A stretch of 64,000 nucleotides of DNA, taken from Phycisphaerae bacterium. Its GTDB lineage: Bacteria > Planctomycetota > Phycisphaerae > Tepidisphaerales > Tepidisphaeraceae. The stretch's first letter is position 1, and the number at the start of each line of letters is the position of its first letter. The stretch is from the NCBI GenBank assembly GCA_026004655.1, contig BPJO01000003.1, positions 58,254 to 122,253 of the forward strand, given 5' to 3'. The translations under genes were made by a program, and so were the position numbers. Positions 23,520-33,119 of the stretch are shown piece by piece. The notes under the pieces were generated by a model, which was not told the DNA's origin, searched no databases, and worked only from the letters and a program-made list of their open reading frames with translations.

Positions 23520-23786
23520 ATGCTCTTCGGATCCCCTAAACTCACTGTCAGCCTGCTCATGCTCGGGTTACTCGTGTGGACGCCATCGTCGAATGCCCAA
23601 GAGGAAGATCCACAGGACCGACCCGATGCCCGCGTGGAGGGTTATCTACTCGAAGGCGATCAGGTCGGACGGATCATGATCGAAAACGCCAGTGGGAACG
23701 CCACAACCTGGTTCATTCTCGCAGGTTTAGGGATCTTGGGAATCGGTGTCATGTTCAAATCCGGACGACGCACTCATCTGGATTAA
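23520..23786 (+). CDS. Small exported/membrane protein
   Basis: 88 residues: signal peptide (SLLMLGLLVWTPSSNAQ), an acidic segment (EEDPQDRPDARVEGYLLEGDQVG), then a C-terminal TM helix (TWFILAGLGILGIGVMF) and a basic end. It begins 6 bp after the HYExAFE gene. Function unknown; probably inserted in the cytoplasmic membrane with the acidic loop outside. Confidence 0.6.
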   Translation: MLFGSPKLTVSLLMLGLLVWTPSSNAQEEDPQDRPDARVEGYLLEGDQVGRIMIENASGNATTWFILAGLGILGIGVMFKSGRRTHLD

Positions 23787-23857
23787 AGTTCGATGATAAT
23801 TGTTTGAAAAGGATTTTTTGGTCCGATATTTTAGCGATGCTTTCTGGAGGATAGGTT

Positions 23858-24145
23858 ATGAAGACGTTTGCAATATGGGCTTTGGTGGTCCTCAACGCAG
23901 TCCTGTTGGGAGGGGTGATCTATAAGTATCTGCCCGAGAACTATGCTCAAGCTCAGGCAAGAGGTCGTCCGGGGGATTATTTGATGATTCCGGTTGATTT
24001 TGCCGGGGCACGTTCGGGTGTCGTGGTGATTGTGGATTCTGCGACCAATGAATTATCCGCACTGATGGTAGACGAAAACCGTTCTGTCCTTGCTGCCCAG
24101 CCGCCGATTCGTCTTCAGGATGTTTTTGAAGGGCGTCGTCGATAA
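23858..24145 (+). CDS. Small membrane-anchored protein
   Basis: 95 residues with an N-terminal hydrophobic helix (FAIWALVVLNAVLLGGVIY) and a soluble part GDYLMIPVDFAGARSGVVVIVDSATNELSA (written in pieces: GDYLMIPVDF, SGVVVIVDSATNELSALM). GGAGGATAGG precedes the ATG. It pairs with the next gene, which has a similar plan (short anchor, then a beta-rich domain that reads like a single repeat, VVIVDSATNEL / [10 protein letters not shown]). Function unknown. Confidence 0.65.
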   Translation: MKTFAIWALVVLNAVLLGGVIYKYLPENYAQAQARGRPGDYLMIPVDFAGARSGVVVIVDSATNELSALMVDENRSVLAAQPPIRLQDVFEGRRR

Positions 24146-24176
24146 ATCCCACGGACCTTAGCTTTGAGGAGTGAAC

Positions 24177-24440
24177 ATGGACAAGAAAACATATACGATC
24201 GGGATCCTGGTGGTCGTGGCGGCTTTGTTACTCGTGGCTAACCTTATGCCCAAATTTGAGCCAACCGCTCAAGGCGCTTTTTCGGTCAAAGACCGAAACT
24301 ACCAATTGGTGACTGCTCGCGCCACCAAAGGCGGAGAACTGCTGTACGTGATCGATAATCTTACGGGTCGAGTAGCGGTTTTTGTTTGGGAAAACAATCA
24401 GGTGAGGCCCTTGCTGGTGCAAAGTTTGGCCGGAAATTAG
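24177..24440 (+). CDS. Small membrane-anchored protein, relative of upstream gene
   Basis: 88 residues. GAGGAG favours ATG 24177 over the GTG six bases earlier. One TM helix ([17 protein letters not shown]), then [19 protein letters not shown] and [15 protein letters not shown]. The strand pattern with ID-N-TG matches VDSATNEL in the preceding protein, suggesting a duplicated small family. It is followed after 35 bp by bioB and may be cotranscribed. Confidence 0.65.
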   Translation: MDKKTYTIGILVVVAALLLVANLMPKFEPTAQGAFSVKDRNYQLVTARATKGGELLYVIDNLTGRVAVFVWENNQVRPLLVQSLAGN

Positions 24441-24475
24441 AACGAATTGCCAGAATCTCTGAAACGAGTTTTAAG

Positions 24476-25525
24476 ATGCATGATGATCTGAGATACGACT
24501 GGACGCATGACCAAATCCGAGAGATTTATGAAACCCCGTTCATGGATCTGATCCATCGTGCGGCCACGATACATCGACGTTATCATGACCCGTCCGAAGT
24601 ACAGGTCTGCAAACTCATTTCAATAAAAACCGGTGCGTGTCCCGAAGATTGCAAATACTGTTCTCAGTCAGCCCGGTATAAGACCGAGATTGATGTTACG
24701 CCTCTGATGCCGGTCGATGAGGTCGTAGAAACCGCCCGTCGGGCCAAAGAAAACGGGGTGACCCGCGTCTGTCTCGGGGCAGCATGGCGACAGGTGAAGG
24801 ATAATCACCAGTTCGATCGTGTCTTGGACATGGTTCGACAGGTGACAGACTTAGGGGTCGAGGTTTGTTGCACACTAGGAATGCTGACAGAAGATCAAGC
24901 GCAACGACTCGAGCAGGCTGGCCTTCATGCCTACAACCACAATGTGGATACCAGCAACGAATATTACGATAAGATTATTACCACCCGTACCTACCAGGAT
25001 CGTCTCAGAACACTCGCGAATGTTCGTAAAACCCGTGTAACGATCTGTTCCGGGGGAATTATCGGTTTAGGGGAAACCGAAGACGATCGAATTTCGATGC
25101 TGAAAACCCTTTCATCTTTCAATCCTCATCCGGAAAGCGTACCGATCAATGTCCTAGCCAAGGTACCAGGTACGCCTTTGGCTGACGCCCCGGATGTGAG
25201 TGTTTTTGACACGGTACGAATGATCGCTACTACCCGGATCGTGATGCCGAGGTCTGTGGTCCGTCTCAGTGCAGGACGAGCCAAAATGTCTCCGTCGGAT
25301 CAAGCATTGTGTTTTTTGGCTGGTGCAAACTCCATTTTCAGCTCCGAAGCCAAGATCATGCTCACCAAGGCGGTACCTTCTCAGTCTTATGACGAAGACA
25401 AGGCTTTGCTCCAGCAGTTGGATCTAAAAATCCGCAAACCGTTCAAAACGGATCCGGCAAGTTGTCATGAACCCGTTCCGCTAAGCTCTGAAACCGTTTC
25501 TTCTAAATGGCCGGGCGTCGGATAA
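24476..25525 (+). CDS. bioB: Biotin synthase BioB
   Basis: A radical-SAM enzyme inserting sulfur into dethiobiotin. Start ATG 24476 gives 349 residues, normal for BioB. Seen: the [4Fe-4S] motif CPEDCKYC in [42 protein letters not shown], the [11 protein letters not shown] [2Fe-2S] region, and [24 protein letters not shown]. No other biotin gene is in the window. Confidence 0.96.
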   Translation: MHDDLRYDWTHDQIREIYETPFMDLIHRAATIHRRYHDPSEVQVCKLISIKTGACPEDCKYCSQSARYKTEIDVTPLMPVDEVVETARRAKENGVTRVCLGAAWRQVKDNHQFDRVLDMVRQVTDLGVEVCCTLGMLTEDQAQRLEQAGLHAYNHNVDTSNEYYDKIITTRTYQDRLRTLANVRKTRVTICSGGIIGLGETEDDRISMLKTLSSFNPHPESVPINVLAKVPGTPLADAPDVSVFDTVRMIATTRIVMPRSVVRLSAGRAKMSPSDQALCFLAGANSIFSSEAKIMLTKAVPSQSYDEDKALLQQLDLKIRKPFKTDPASCHEPVPLSSETVSSKWPGVG

Positions 25526-25740
25526 AGGTTCTCGGTTGGACGCTCTGAATTGGACAATGAGTTACCGCTGAATGTGGCGTATTCGACAGACCACAATAGC
25601 CTGTCGATAGAGAGTTTTATCGCTTGGCTAAGGCGTGAGCATTCATGTTCACCTGGCATTTCAGGTCTGTAACGCGGGTGAGTTCGTTCGGAAAGCCAAA
25701 GTTGACATTCACAAAACAGAGTCTATTCTTAGAAGCAAAG
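25526..25740. other. Leader region before SAM riboswitch
   Basis: No gene recognised; presumably contains the promoter for the SAM-controlled operon. Confidence 0.35.
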
Positions 25741-25860
25741 TTTCTTATCAAGAGTGGCAGAGGGTTTGGGCCCAATGAAGCCACAGCAACCGCCCGGGAC
25801 TTGAAAGTACAAGGGGTCAGGTGCTAATTCCCGCCCGGTCAGCCGGGAAAGATAAGAAGA
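25741..25860 (+). ncRNA. SAM-I riboswitch (S box)
   Basis: P1 pairs TTCTTATC (25742-25749) with GATAAGAA (25851-25858). The conserved core is intact: ATCAAGAGTGGCAGAGGG, CCCAATGAAGCC, CAGCAACC, GGTGCTAATTCC and GGGAAAGATAAG. It senses S-adenosylmethionine, so the downstream threonine-synthase-like operon is switched off when SAM is plentiful. Confidence 0.96.
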
Positions 25861-25892
25861 CGGAGATTTTCGAGACGATCGGAAATAAACGC

Positions 25893-25928
25893 CTCTTCTT
25901 GTCCTTGTGATAAGAAGAGTTTTTTTTT
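25893..25928 (+). terminator. Terminator of the SAM riboswitch expression platform
   Basis: CTCTTCTT (25893-25900) pairs with AAGAAGAG (25912-25919), followed by nine T. The 5' arm can alternatively pair with the riboswitch end (AAGAAGA around 25854-25860), giving the classical antiterminator/terminator switch. Confidence 0.85.
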
Positions 25929-26011
25929 ACACGAGGTGCGCATAAGAGCAGCTCTCGCTTCAGGTTTATAGGAGTACAGCTCATCGACTTCCGGGTCGTT
26001 TCGGGAAAAAG

Positions 26012-27301
26012 ATGCCGGCTGTGAAAACTATGTCATACGTGCTTGGTTTACGTTGTAAAGAATGTGGTCATCGGACGGCCGCGACCGCGGTTCACGTCTG
26101 TGAGCAGTGTTTCGGTCCGTATGAAGTAGAATATGACTATGCTACGATGAGGGGCAAAGTGACGCGGGAGTCGATCGAATCCGGTCCTTTGTCGCTGTGG
26201 CGTTATCGGGATTTGTTGCCGGTGGATCGTCCGGTGACGGGATTCCAGTCTGGAATGACGCCGTTACGACGTGCCGATCGACTGGCTAGGTATCTGGGTT
26301 GTAAAGAACTATGGATCAAGGATGACTCCTGTAACTACCCGACATACAGCTACAAGGAACGGGTCGTCAGTGTTGCCATCAGCAAGGCGGTGGAGTTCGG
26401 TTTTGATACCGTTGGATGTGCAAGTACAGGTAACTTGGCCAATTCGACCGCGGCCCACGCTGCTATCGCGGGGATTAAATGTTATGTCATGATTCCGCAC
26501 GATCTGGAGCAGGGAAAAGTGCTGGGATCGTTGATTTTTGGACCTCGGATGGTTCGGATCAAAGGCAACTATGACGACGTGAACCGACTTTGTACCGAAA
26601 TTGCCGACAAATACGGCTGGGCGATTGTGAACGTCAACCTCCGTCCGTATTACACCGAAGGTGCAAAGACGTTCGGGTTTGAGATCGCCGAACAGCTGGG
26701 ATGGAAACTACCCCGGCACACGGTATCACCGGTCGCGGGGGGGACGATTCTCCCCAAAATCTATAAGGCGTATCAGGAACTGATCGAGCTGGGACTTGTC
26801 GAAGATAATGCCCCTCGGATGTACGCTGCGCAGGCGGCGGGGTGTAATCCGGTCGTCAAGGCCATCCATGCAGGTCAAGATCTAATCGAACCGCAAAAGC
26901 CCCAGACCATCGCCAAAAGCATCGCGATCGGCAACCCCGCAGACGGATATTACGTCTGGCACACGATCAAAGACTCGAACGGATGGGGAGAAAGTGCGAC
27001 GGATGGTGAAATCGTCGAAGCGATCAAATTACTGGCCAAAACCGAGGGAATCTGGACCGAGCCGGCAGGGGGAACGACTCTGGCTTGTGCGATCAAATTG
27101 ATTGAATCCGGACGTATCCCACGCGACGAATCGATTTGTGTCTGCATTACTGGCAACGGGTTAAAAACAGTCGAAGTCGTTCAGGATCATCTGCCTTACC
27201 CGGAGGTGATTCACGCACGTCTCGACGAGTTTGATCGATTAATGGCGGAGACTGAGGTATGTACGCAAAAATCGCATAGCGGTGCACTTGCGGAGGTTTG
27301 A
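26012..27301 (+). CDS. Threonine-synthase-like PLP enzyme, SAM-riboswitch controlled
   Basis: A 429-residue fold-type II PLP enzyme. The N-terminus has a zinc ribbon (CKECG...CEQCFG, about residues 15-36). Next come the cofactor Lys motif PTYSYKERVVSVAI, the phosphate-binding STGNLANSTAAHAA, and SPVAGGTILPKIYK and ITGNGLKTVE. Classical threonine synthases have PTGSFKDRG at the Lys, so this is a divergent subfamily. Control by a SAM riboswitch and the nearby ThiS/MoaD-like gene (28245) suggest it may use O-phosphohomoserine with a carrier thiocarboxylate to make homocysteine, analogous to CysM with CysO. Ordinary threonine synthase remains possible. ATG 26030 is an alternative start. Confidence 0.85.
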   Translation: MPAVKTMSYVLGLRCKECGHRTAATAVHVCEQCFGPYEVEYDYATMRGKVTRESIESGPLSLWRYRDLLPVDRPVTGFQSGMTPLRRADRLARYLGCKELWIKDDSCNYPTYSYKERVVSVAISKAVEFGFDTVGCASTGNLANSTAAHAAIAGIKCYVMIPHDLEQGKVLGSLIFGPRMVRIKGNYDDVNRLCTEIADKYGWAIVNVNLRPYYTEGAKTFGFEIAEQLGWKLPRHTVSPVAGGTILPKIYKAYQELIELGLVEDNAPRMYAAQAAGCNPVVKAIHAGQDLIEPQKPQTIAKSIAIGNPADGYYVWHTIKDSNGWGESATDGEIVEAIKLLAKTEGIWTEPAGGTTLACAIKLIESGRIPRDESICVCITGNGLKTVEVVQDHLPYPEVIHARLDEFDRLMAETEVCTQKSHSGALAEV

Positions 27302-27332
27302 CCGCTACAATTCAGATGACCGGAGATGTGAG

Positions 27333-28214
27333 ATGAATCGCCTGACATACAACATCATTTTCCCCGGAGCCTTGGGGCTTATCGTCTGTTGCGTGGCGTC
27401 TGCACAGAGTTCTGCAACAAATTCAGAAAAATCTTCGGAACCACCTGAGTTTGTCAAAACCGCCATTGATACGCTCAAAACCGAGATTGAAGCAATTATC
27501 CGAGACCCTCGGGGTGATACTTCGATTCGAGAAAAGTCGAACTATTTTTCTAATAGCACCGACACCATTTCTGAGAAGGATCTCTTGGCTTTGTTAAAAA
27601 GACGATTGGATCGCAATCCGGTTGTCGATGCCTATATCAAATGGCAGTTGCTTTCTTTACAAAAAACCGTTTTCAGTGAGCAGGCTGCGCCGATCGCACT
27701 TCAGGTGTACCAGTCTTCTGTTGCCGCACCTGTCCGTCCTGGTGTGGGAAATGATCGAGAAATGCAAATGCTTCTCCGTCAGGTGAACAAGGATAATTTT
27801 TCTCAGGTCAATGCCGAGTGGTCGAGTCGGTTGTCCGCTCAAGACCGATTGGCAGCCCCGTTCTGGGGTTATCGAGATGAGTTGTACAGCAAATTACCCA
27901 AGTCTTTTGAAACAGTTCGTGCAGGATTTGCAGACGCTGAGCAGAGGATTCAACGGGGATATGATACCCGGAGATTTATTAATCAGATCACACTTGATCT
28001 GCGGGGACTGGCTGCTGGAGCTAAACCAGCTGAGATTCATCGAATGGTGCAACTTGCCCGATACTACGCGGATCAAGAGGGAACGGTCGTTTACGATCAA
28101 ATCGAGGAAAAAGATGGGAAAATTAAATGGAAAACGAAACGGATCCGGTTCGGTAAGAACGACATGAATAAAGTAGCCAAGGACTTGGAAGAAACGGCGA
28201 AGTTAAGTTTTTAA
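27333..28214 (+). CDS. Exported protein of unknown function
   Basis: ATG 27333 is preceded by CGGAG. About 293 residues: signal peptide (IIFPGALGLIVCCVASAQS), then a mostly helical, charged domain with EKSNYFSNSTDTISEKDLL, YIKWQLLSLQ and APFWGYRDELYSKLPKSF, and a C-terminal Lys-rich segment. No catalytic motif seen. It lies between the threonine-synthase-like and ThiS-like genes on the same strand, so is probably in the same SAM-controlled transcript, but a link to sulfur metabolism is not evident from sequence. Confidence 0.6.
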   Translation: MNRLTYNIIFPGALGLIVCCVASAQSSATNSEKSSEPPEFVKTAIDTLKTEIEAIIRDPRGDTSIREKSNYFSNSTDTISEKDLLALLKRRLDRNPVVDAYIKWQLLSLQKTVFSEQAAPIALQVYQSSVAAPVRPGVGNDREMQMLLRQVNKDNFSQVNAEWSSRLSAQDRLAAPFWGYRDELYSKLPKSFETVRAGFADAEQRIQRGYDTRRFINQITLDLRGLAAGAKPAEIHRMVQLARYYADQEGTVVYDQIEEKDGKIKWKTKRIRFGKNDMNKVAKDLEETAKLSF

Positions 28215-28244
28215 TACGTTTAATGGTTTTTAAGGAACATCATA

Positions 28245-28523
28245 ATGAGTGTTAAAGTACGCATTCCCGCTCCTTTACGCACGTTTACAAACGGACAAGA
28301 TGTGATCGATGCGAGTGGATCGACGATGGGTCAGCTGCTTGAGGATTTAAAATCCAAAGCCCCTGGGATTGAGACACGTCTTTTCAAGGGTCAAACAGGT
28401 CAGCTTAATCGGTTCGTCAATATCTATGTCAATCAAGAAGATATCCGGTTTCTGCAGAATCTGGATACTCCGGTAAAAGAGGGGGATGAAGTAAGTATTG
28501 TGGCCGCGATCGCGGGAGGTTGA
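28245..28523 (+). CDS. MoaD/ThiS-like sulfur-carrier protein
   Basis: 92 residues with a beta-grasp pattern: VKVRIPAPLRTFTNG, DASGSTMGQLLEDLKSKAPG, FVNIYVNQEDIRFLQNLDTPVKEGDEV, and the C-terminal SIVAAIAGG. The diglycine end is the site that is adenylated and thiocarboxylated. AAGGAA lies upstream. In the same SAM-controlled region as the threonine-synthase-like gene, it is best read as the sulfur donor for an amino-acid-forming enzyme (as CysO, HcyS) rather than for molybdopterin or thiazole. No MoeB-like activating enzyme or JAMM protease is in the window. Confidence 0.85.
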   Translation: MSVKVRIPAPLRTFTNGQDVIDASGSTMGQLLEDLKSKAPGIETRLFKGQTGQLNRFVNIYVNQEDIRFLQNLDTPVKEGDEVSIVAAIAGG

Positions 28524-28527
28524 TTAA

Positions 28528-29452
28528 TCAGGGTTTATAGAACGGTCCGACCAATTTTCCGCGGGAAGCTGAAAACCCGTTTGAAGCACTCGGAACTTGT
28601 CGCCACCAGAACTTTCCGTTGTTGGATAGGCTGGATGTACCGTAATCATAATTGTTGATCGTAAACGTCTGTCCCTTAGGTCCCATGGGCTCGTTATTGG
28701 GATATTTCTCCCAACCCAGAGAGCCGGTTCCGGATTGGACAAAATTGAGCCACTGAACACTACCATCGGCATAACAGACGTTGCCCCCTCGAGGACGCTT
28801 GTATCGTCCGTCCCAATGATTGGTTTGCTGAGAATGATTATGATTGCTAGCCGGCTCGGGGAAAATGACGCTATCCAGCAAATAAGGTATCTGAGGTGAA
28901 AGTTTTGCTAAGTTGACGAAATAAACAAAGCTCCATTTCCGATCATCGGTGGCCCAAAAGAACGAGGATCCTGCTGGAAAGATATAAGAGCTATTACCGT
29001 ACTTCCAAAAATAGTCTTTTGAATGTCCACTGACTCCTGGTTCAGCATACATACGGGTGTTACCCCATCGGTTTTGCATGACTCGAACGGGGCACATCAA
29101 AATATAAATGTTATCTCCGACCACATTCCCATCGGACGAGACTTTAACCCCCATGTATCGGTGTACTGCGTACAGCAATCCGGGGATTTCTGTCCCCGTT
29201 CGTCGAGTCATTCCAGTTCCGGATCATTTGAAGCAGACCAAACTTTTCACCCCGAGTGGGGATAAACCCCTGAAACTCAGCAGCATACATGGATGAAGCG
29301 AGATACAGTTGACGAAGATTTGACGCGCATTTGATCTGTTTGACGGATTCCCGCGCTTTGCTCAAGGCTGGTAGAAGCAGAGCGATTAGAATCCCAATAA
29401 CCCCGATTACCACCAAAAGCTCTACCAGTGTAAATCCTTGCCGGTTTGACAT
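28528..29452 (-). CDS. Prepilin-like (type II secretion pseudopilin) protein, frameshifted
   Basis: ATG 29452 is preceded by GGAG. The N-terminus SNRQGFTLVELLVVIGVIGIL is a type IV prepilin cleavage/methylation motif (Gly-Phe-Thr-x2-Glu). The C-terminal half has NHWDGRYKRPRGGNVCYADGSVQW, the His...DG arrangement typical of planctomycete pseudopilin-like proteins (DUF1559-type). The two halves join when one base is removed from CCCC at 29194-29197, giving about 307 residues. Such proteins are very abundant in planctomycetes, but their roles are mostly unknown. Confidence 0.8.
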
Positions 29453-29544
29453 GCCTGACTCCACCAAAAGATATTGTAGTGTAGCCGAGGAACATCATCG
29501 CGTATATACGTATTTGCGTTTTTAATGTATGTTTTTGCGACAAC

Positions 29545-30459
29545 TTACAATAATCCGAACACCAAGTAGGCAAAGGGAGCAGCCAAAAGAGGAGAGTCGA
29601 TCACGTCCAGAACCCCTCCGAAACCGGGAATGAGTTTGCCCGAATCCTTGACTTCGGCGTCGCGTTTCATCATCGATTCGAGTAAATCACCTAGTTGACC
29701 GATTCCTCCGATGGTGACCCCGAAGATAAACGCTTTTCCGAGGCTGAGGTTGATAATCAGGGGAGCGCAAATCATTCCGATGATTCCGGCTGTAATCAGA
29801 CCACAGATCAGGCCTTCCCAGGTTTTGCCCGGACTTAACCAGTAGATCAGCTTATGTCGACCGATGGCTTGACCGCCGAAAAATGCGCCGATATCCGTAA
29901 ACTTGACAACCAGCAGGATCATCAGCACGGTCATGGTCGTCCTTGAAACTTGATCGTTCCGTCAAGGTTGAATGCGGTTTTCACCCGAATCGCCATCAAA
30001 AACCATGCCAACCCTCCTAGGTAAAGTGTTGCTAGGACGGTTCCTGCCATATGTTGAATTGCTTCCTGGGTTTGTTTGGTCGATCGCCCGGACCAAGGCT
30101 GCCAAGAGCATGACGAATACCACGATAAACGCTAGTACGCTGGTGGAATAAGGTCGAAACTCGGGAAACTGAGTCGCGAACGCGTGTAGAATCAATAAAC
30201 CGGATCCCGCCGAAGCGATCACTCGATACGGTCGAACTCTCTCTGCGGCAAAGAGTTGAGCCAGTTCATATGTCGCTAGAGGCAAAATTCCCAAAAGCAG
30301 GACGAGCAATCCTACACCGCCGATCCCCAACGAGATTCCGTTGACTTTTAACAGATCCAACGTCCACTGTTGAACGGCATAATCCAACCACAATAACCCG
30401 AACAGTCCGATCAGCATGATCGGACCAAACGTCAGACGATTCCTGAGGGCATTTTCCAT
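29545..30459 (-). CDS. cdsA: Phosphatidate cytidylyltransferase CdsA (frameshifted)
   Basis: Makes CDP-diacylglycerol for phospholipid synthesis, a polytopic inner-membrane enzyme. The C-terminal part has the family signature: VKFTDIGAFFGGQAIGRHKL, SPGKTWEG, GIGQLGDLLESMMKRDAEVKDSG and PGFGGVLDVIDS. The N-terminal part contributes several TM helices (GPIMLIGLFGLLWLDY onwards). Breaks at GGG 30068-30070 (one base) and around 29934-29945 (two surplus bases or one missing) separate the parts; corrected length about 303 residues. Start ATG 30459 is chosen by homology; an upstream GTG at 30537 is in frame. Confidence 0.85.
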
Positions 30460-30559
30460 GAACGGCAGAAGTGTCGCCTTGATTGAAAGAAACGGCAAGG
30501 GTTGTATCCCTGAAACCGTGCTGAGATGATCTTGCACCCTTTAAAACCCAAGCGGATGA

Positions 30560-33119
30560 TCAATCTCGCGTAATCAGGTACCAGTGAGTACCGGCTTCGG
30601 GAGAAAGATGCACAGGTCCGGGTAGGGGGGGTGTCCGAGGAATGCCTTGCGGAGTCAAGGGTTGGTAACGGACTGGCTGATCAAACTCAACCACTCCTTC
30701 GACAAGCTCCGCCATCACTTGGGGGGGTTGCCTTTCATCTCCGCCCGTGCGGTGGCCGTCAGAAGCATCCGCTTGGAAATATTGAGGGGTTGATCATCCA
30801 AAGAAATGACCACAACCGTGGCTTTGGGGGTTTTTACTCGGATGGAGACGTCGTTCAAAGCGATATTCCTGATCTTTGATCCATCCCATGACGGCTTGAG
30901 TGCGAGGGGAATTGATCGAAAAGACGCCTTGAGACCAGTTTCGGACGAGTTCGCCGGTATCCGATGTAATCGAGTTCTCACCAATTCCGTCGGCTAATTG
31001 AGAAGGATCGGAGACAATCGAATCTGATGTCTGGTTCTGAATCCAGGGAAGATAGGGGGTTTGGGGTAATTCAATGACCAGTCGATGTCGTTCGGAAAGT
31101 GTCCGTAACGCAGGAGAATTGGAAGGACTGATGTCTTGAAACAGCAAAGCGTTGCCCGGGGTGAAAACGACCGTCTTCTCGGCCGGTTTTACATCCTGTC
31201 GACGAAACATCAACGCAGCCGCCGGCATCAGAGAAACCATGGCAGGATCGTTGCTGATTCCCCATTTGTCGATCCGAGAAGGGACGACCAACGGCGCTTG
31301 GTGATACCCGTAAATCATCGGAGCGTCCCCAACCCTGAAAACAACCGTGGGCAGCTATGAACAATGGTTGTGTAAAACGATCTCGATGGGGGTATTCGGT
31401 ATTCCACTCGGTAATCACCAGAGGTTTTCCCACAACCTGTGCAGCTGCGATCCAGTGAGACGACATGTCGTCATATTTCGGATTACTCGAAAGTGATTCG
31501 GCCTGCCCATAGGCGTGTACATCAATCACATCCCCGGCCATCAATGAAGGCAAGGAAAAAAGCGGATTATTTCCCCAGGTGTTTCGTCGTTGCGATCGGG
31601 ACTTTGACACCGATAGATCGGAGGTATTTAACAAAATCCACGTTCCAGTCGTATTCGATTCGGTTCAAAACGATTTTGGAAGGACCCGGTTCCCATGTTT
31701 TCCATACCTGAGATTTATCCAGGTTCAATTCGCCGGCGATTCGGTCTCGTAGCGTTTCATACCATTGTCGATGCACTGACAGACCCTTGTCAGGCAGGAA
31801 CAGATTTCCAAAGTGTGGGTGATGTCATTCTCGTTGGTGATGAGGATCCCCATCACGGCTGGTTCGTCAATGTATCGGGTTTGAGTATAAGAATTGGTAT
31901 GAGTCAGGTATGCCCGGGCAAAATCTTTCATCCGTTGGGTGACCGAGGCGTTGACATAATTCAAACCCTTGGCTTGCCTGCCGGTCTTTCCAGGCTTTAG
32001 CTCATCAAAGGATTCGATCTGATCCCCTTGACGAAACGGTCTTTCCGACGTGTAAGTCCAACCAGATGTATACACCGTTTTCTTTCAGACATTTGACCCA
32101 ATAGTCAATTCGGTCCAGGTTTTTCGCATCCAATTCACTGGTGTTGTCCGTGTTGGAGAGGAACAGGCTCGGCGACCAGTCGGCTGAATCGTGGTGATGA
32201 ATTCGAACGAGATTAAAGCCCAATCCGGCAATCCGTCGGGCTTGTTGCTCGATCATTTCGTTGGACGCATCAAAAAGGGCACGGGCTTGGACGTTGGCGC
32301 CCCAGAAACGTGCTTCGGATCCGTCCTCAAAAACCAGCCGATCGTTTTCGGCCCGGACAAACCCCCTTTGCACCTGCGGGTTTGTGGTTCAGGTAGGATA
32401 AATCGACGGGTGTGGTCGACCAGTCAAGGGTTCCGCTCCGCCAAGACGAACCGGATTCCTGAGCATAACGTTCGGAAGCCCCATCCACTCGTACCGTTCC
32501 CGCGGAAGCTCAAGACGCATGGTGGACACGGTGTTGACCGGCTGAAGAATCGCCGGGGATGAAAAACGTGCGAATCTCGGACGGTCTATTCTTTTCAAAG
32601 AAGGGTTTTATGGTTGACGGGCTTAATGAAACGCGGAATGTCGATCCGGGCTTGGGGGTCCAAGACCAACCGGAATCGGTCAGTTCTGTTTAGGAACCTT
32701 AGGACCAAAAATCTGGGGGTCCAAACGAACTTCGAACCGGATGCCCGCGCCAATATAGTTCTTTAAATCACGTTCAGATAAAAAGTTATATTCGTAAGTC
32801 AGGTCGGGAACCGGTTTGCAGAATGGTCCCGGTGATTTGCGTACGAAAATCCGGGATCTGGCCTTGGATATTCCATCGGTCGTTTAACTTCGATCCGATT
32901 CGGGTCTGAACCGGAGCGTACTTCCAGTTGGGTCCCCACGCGACATAATTAGCGCTGACCAACGATGGCTCGGTCATAACGCAGGAGAAATCCGGCTTGT
33001 CTTGTTAATTCGATCGTCCAAGGGGATGCCGACGCCTGCTTGGTCGAAAACAACCCGGCCAGCAAGCCAAACAGGATGACATACTTCAAGTAACTGCAAG
33101 GGAGAAGTCGGGTGATCAT
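30560..33119 (-). pseudogene. Secreted clan GH-A-type glycoside hydrolase, heavily frameshifted
   Basis: Starts with a signal peptide (LKYVILFGLLAGLFSTKQASA). The body is spread over at least seven frame changes but stays colinear to ITRD* at 30560, about 850 residues. A TIM-barrel glycosidase can be followed: FWGANVQARALFDASNEM, GFNLVRIHHHDSADW, the acid/base region AVMGILITNENDI, then VIDVHAYGQAE and PLVITEWNTEYPHRDRF with a likely nucleophile Glu. This pattern (Asn-Glu, then Glu-Trp) suits clan GH-A (GH5-like, cellulase/mannanase or related). The C-terminal 200 residues look beta-rich. True decay or stacked sequencing errors cannot be separated here; the intact catalytic words favour errors. 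Its ATG overlaps the stop of the CII-like gene. Confidence 0.6.

Noticed and set aside
31778..31797. CTGAC...GTCAG inverted repeat resembling the chaperone dyad
   Set aside because: It lies inside a glycosidase coding region with a different spacing; probably chance.
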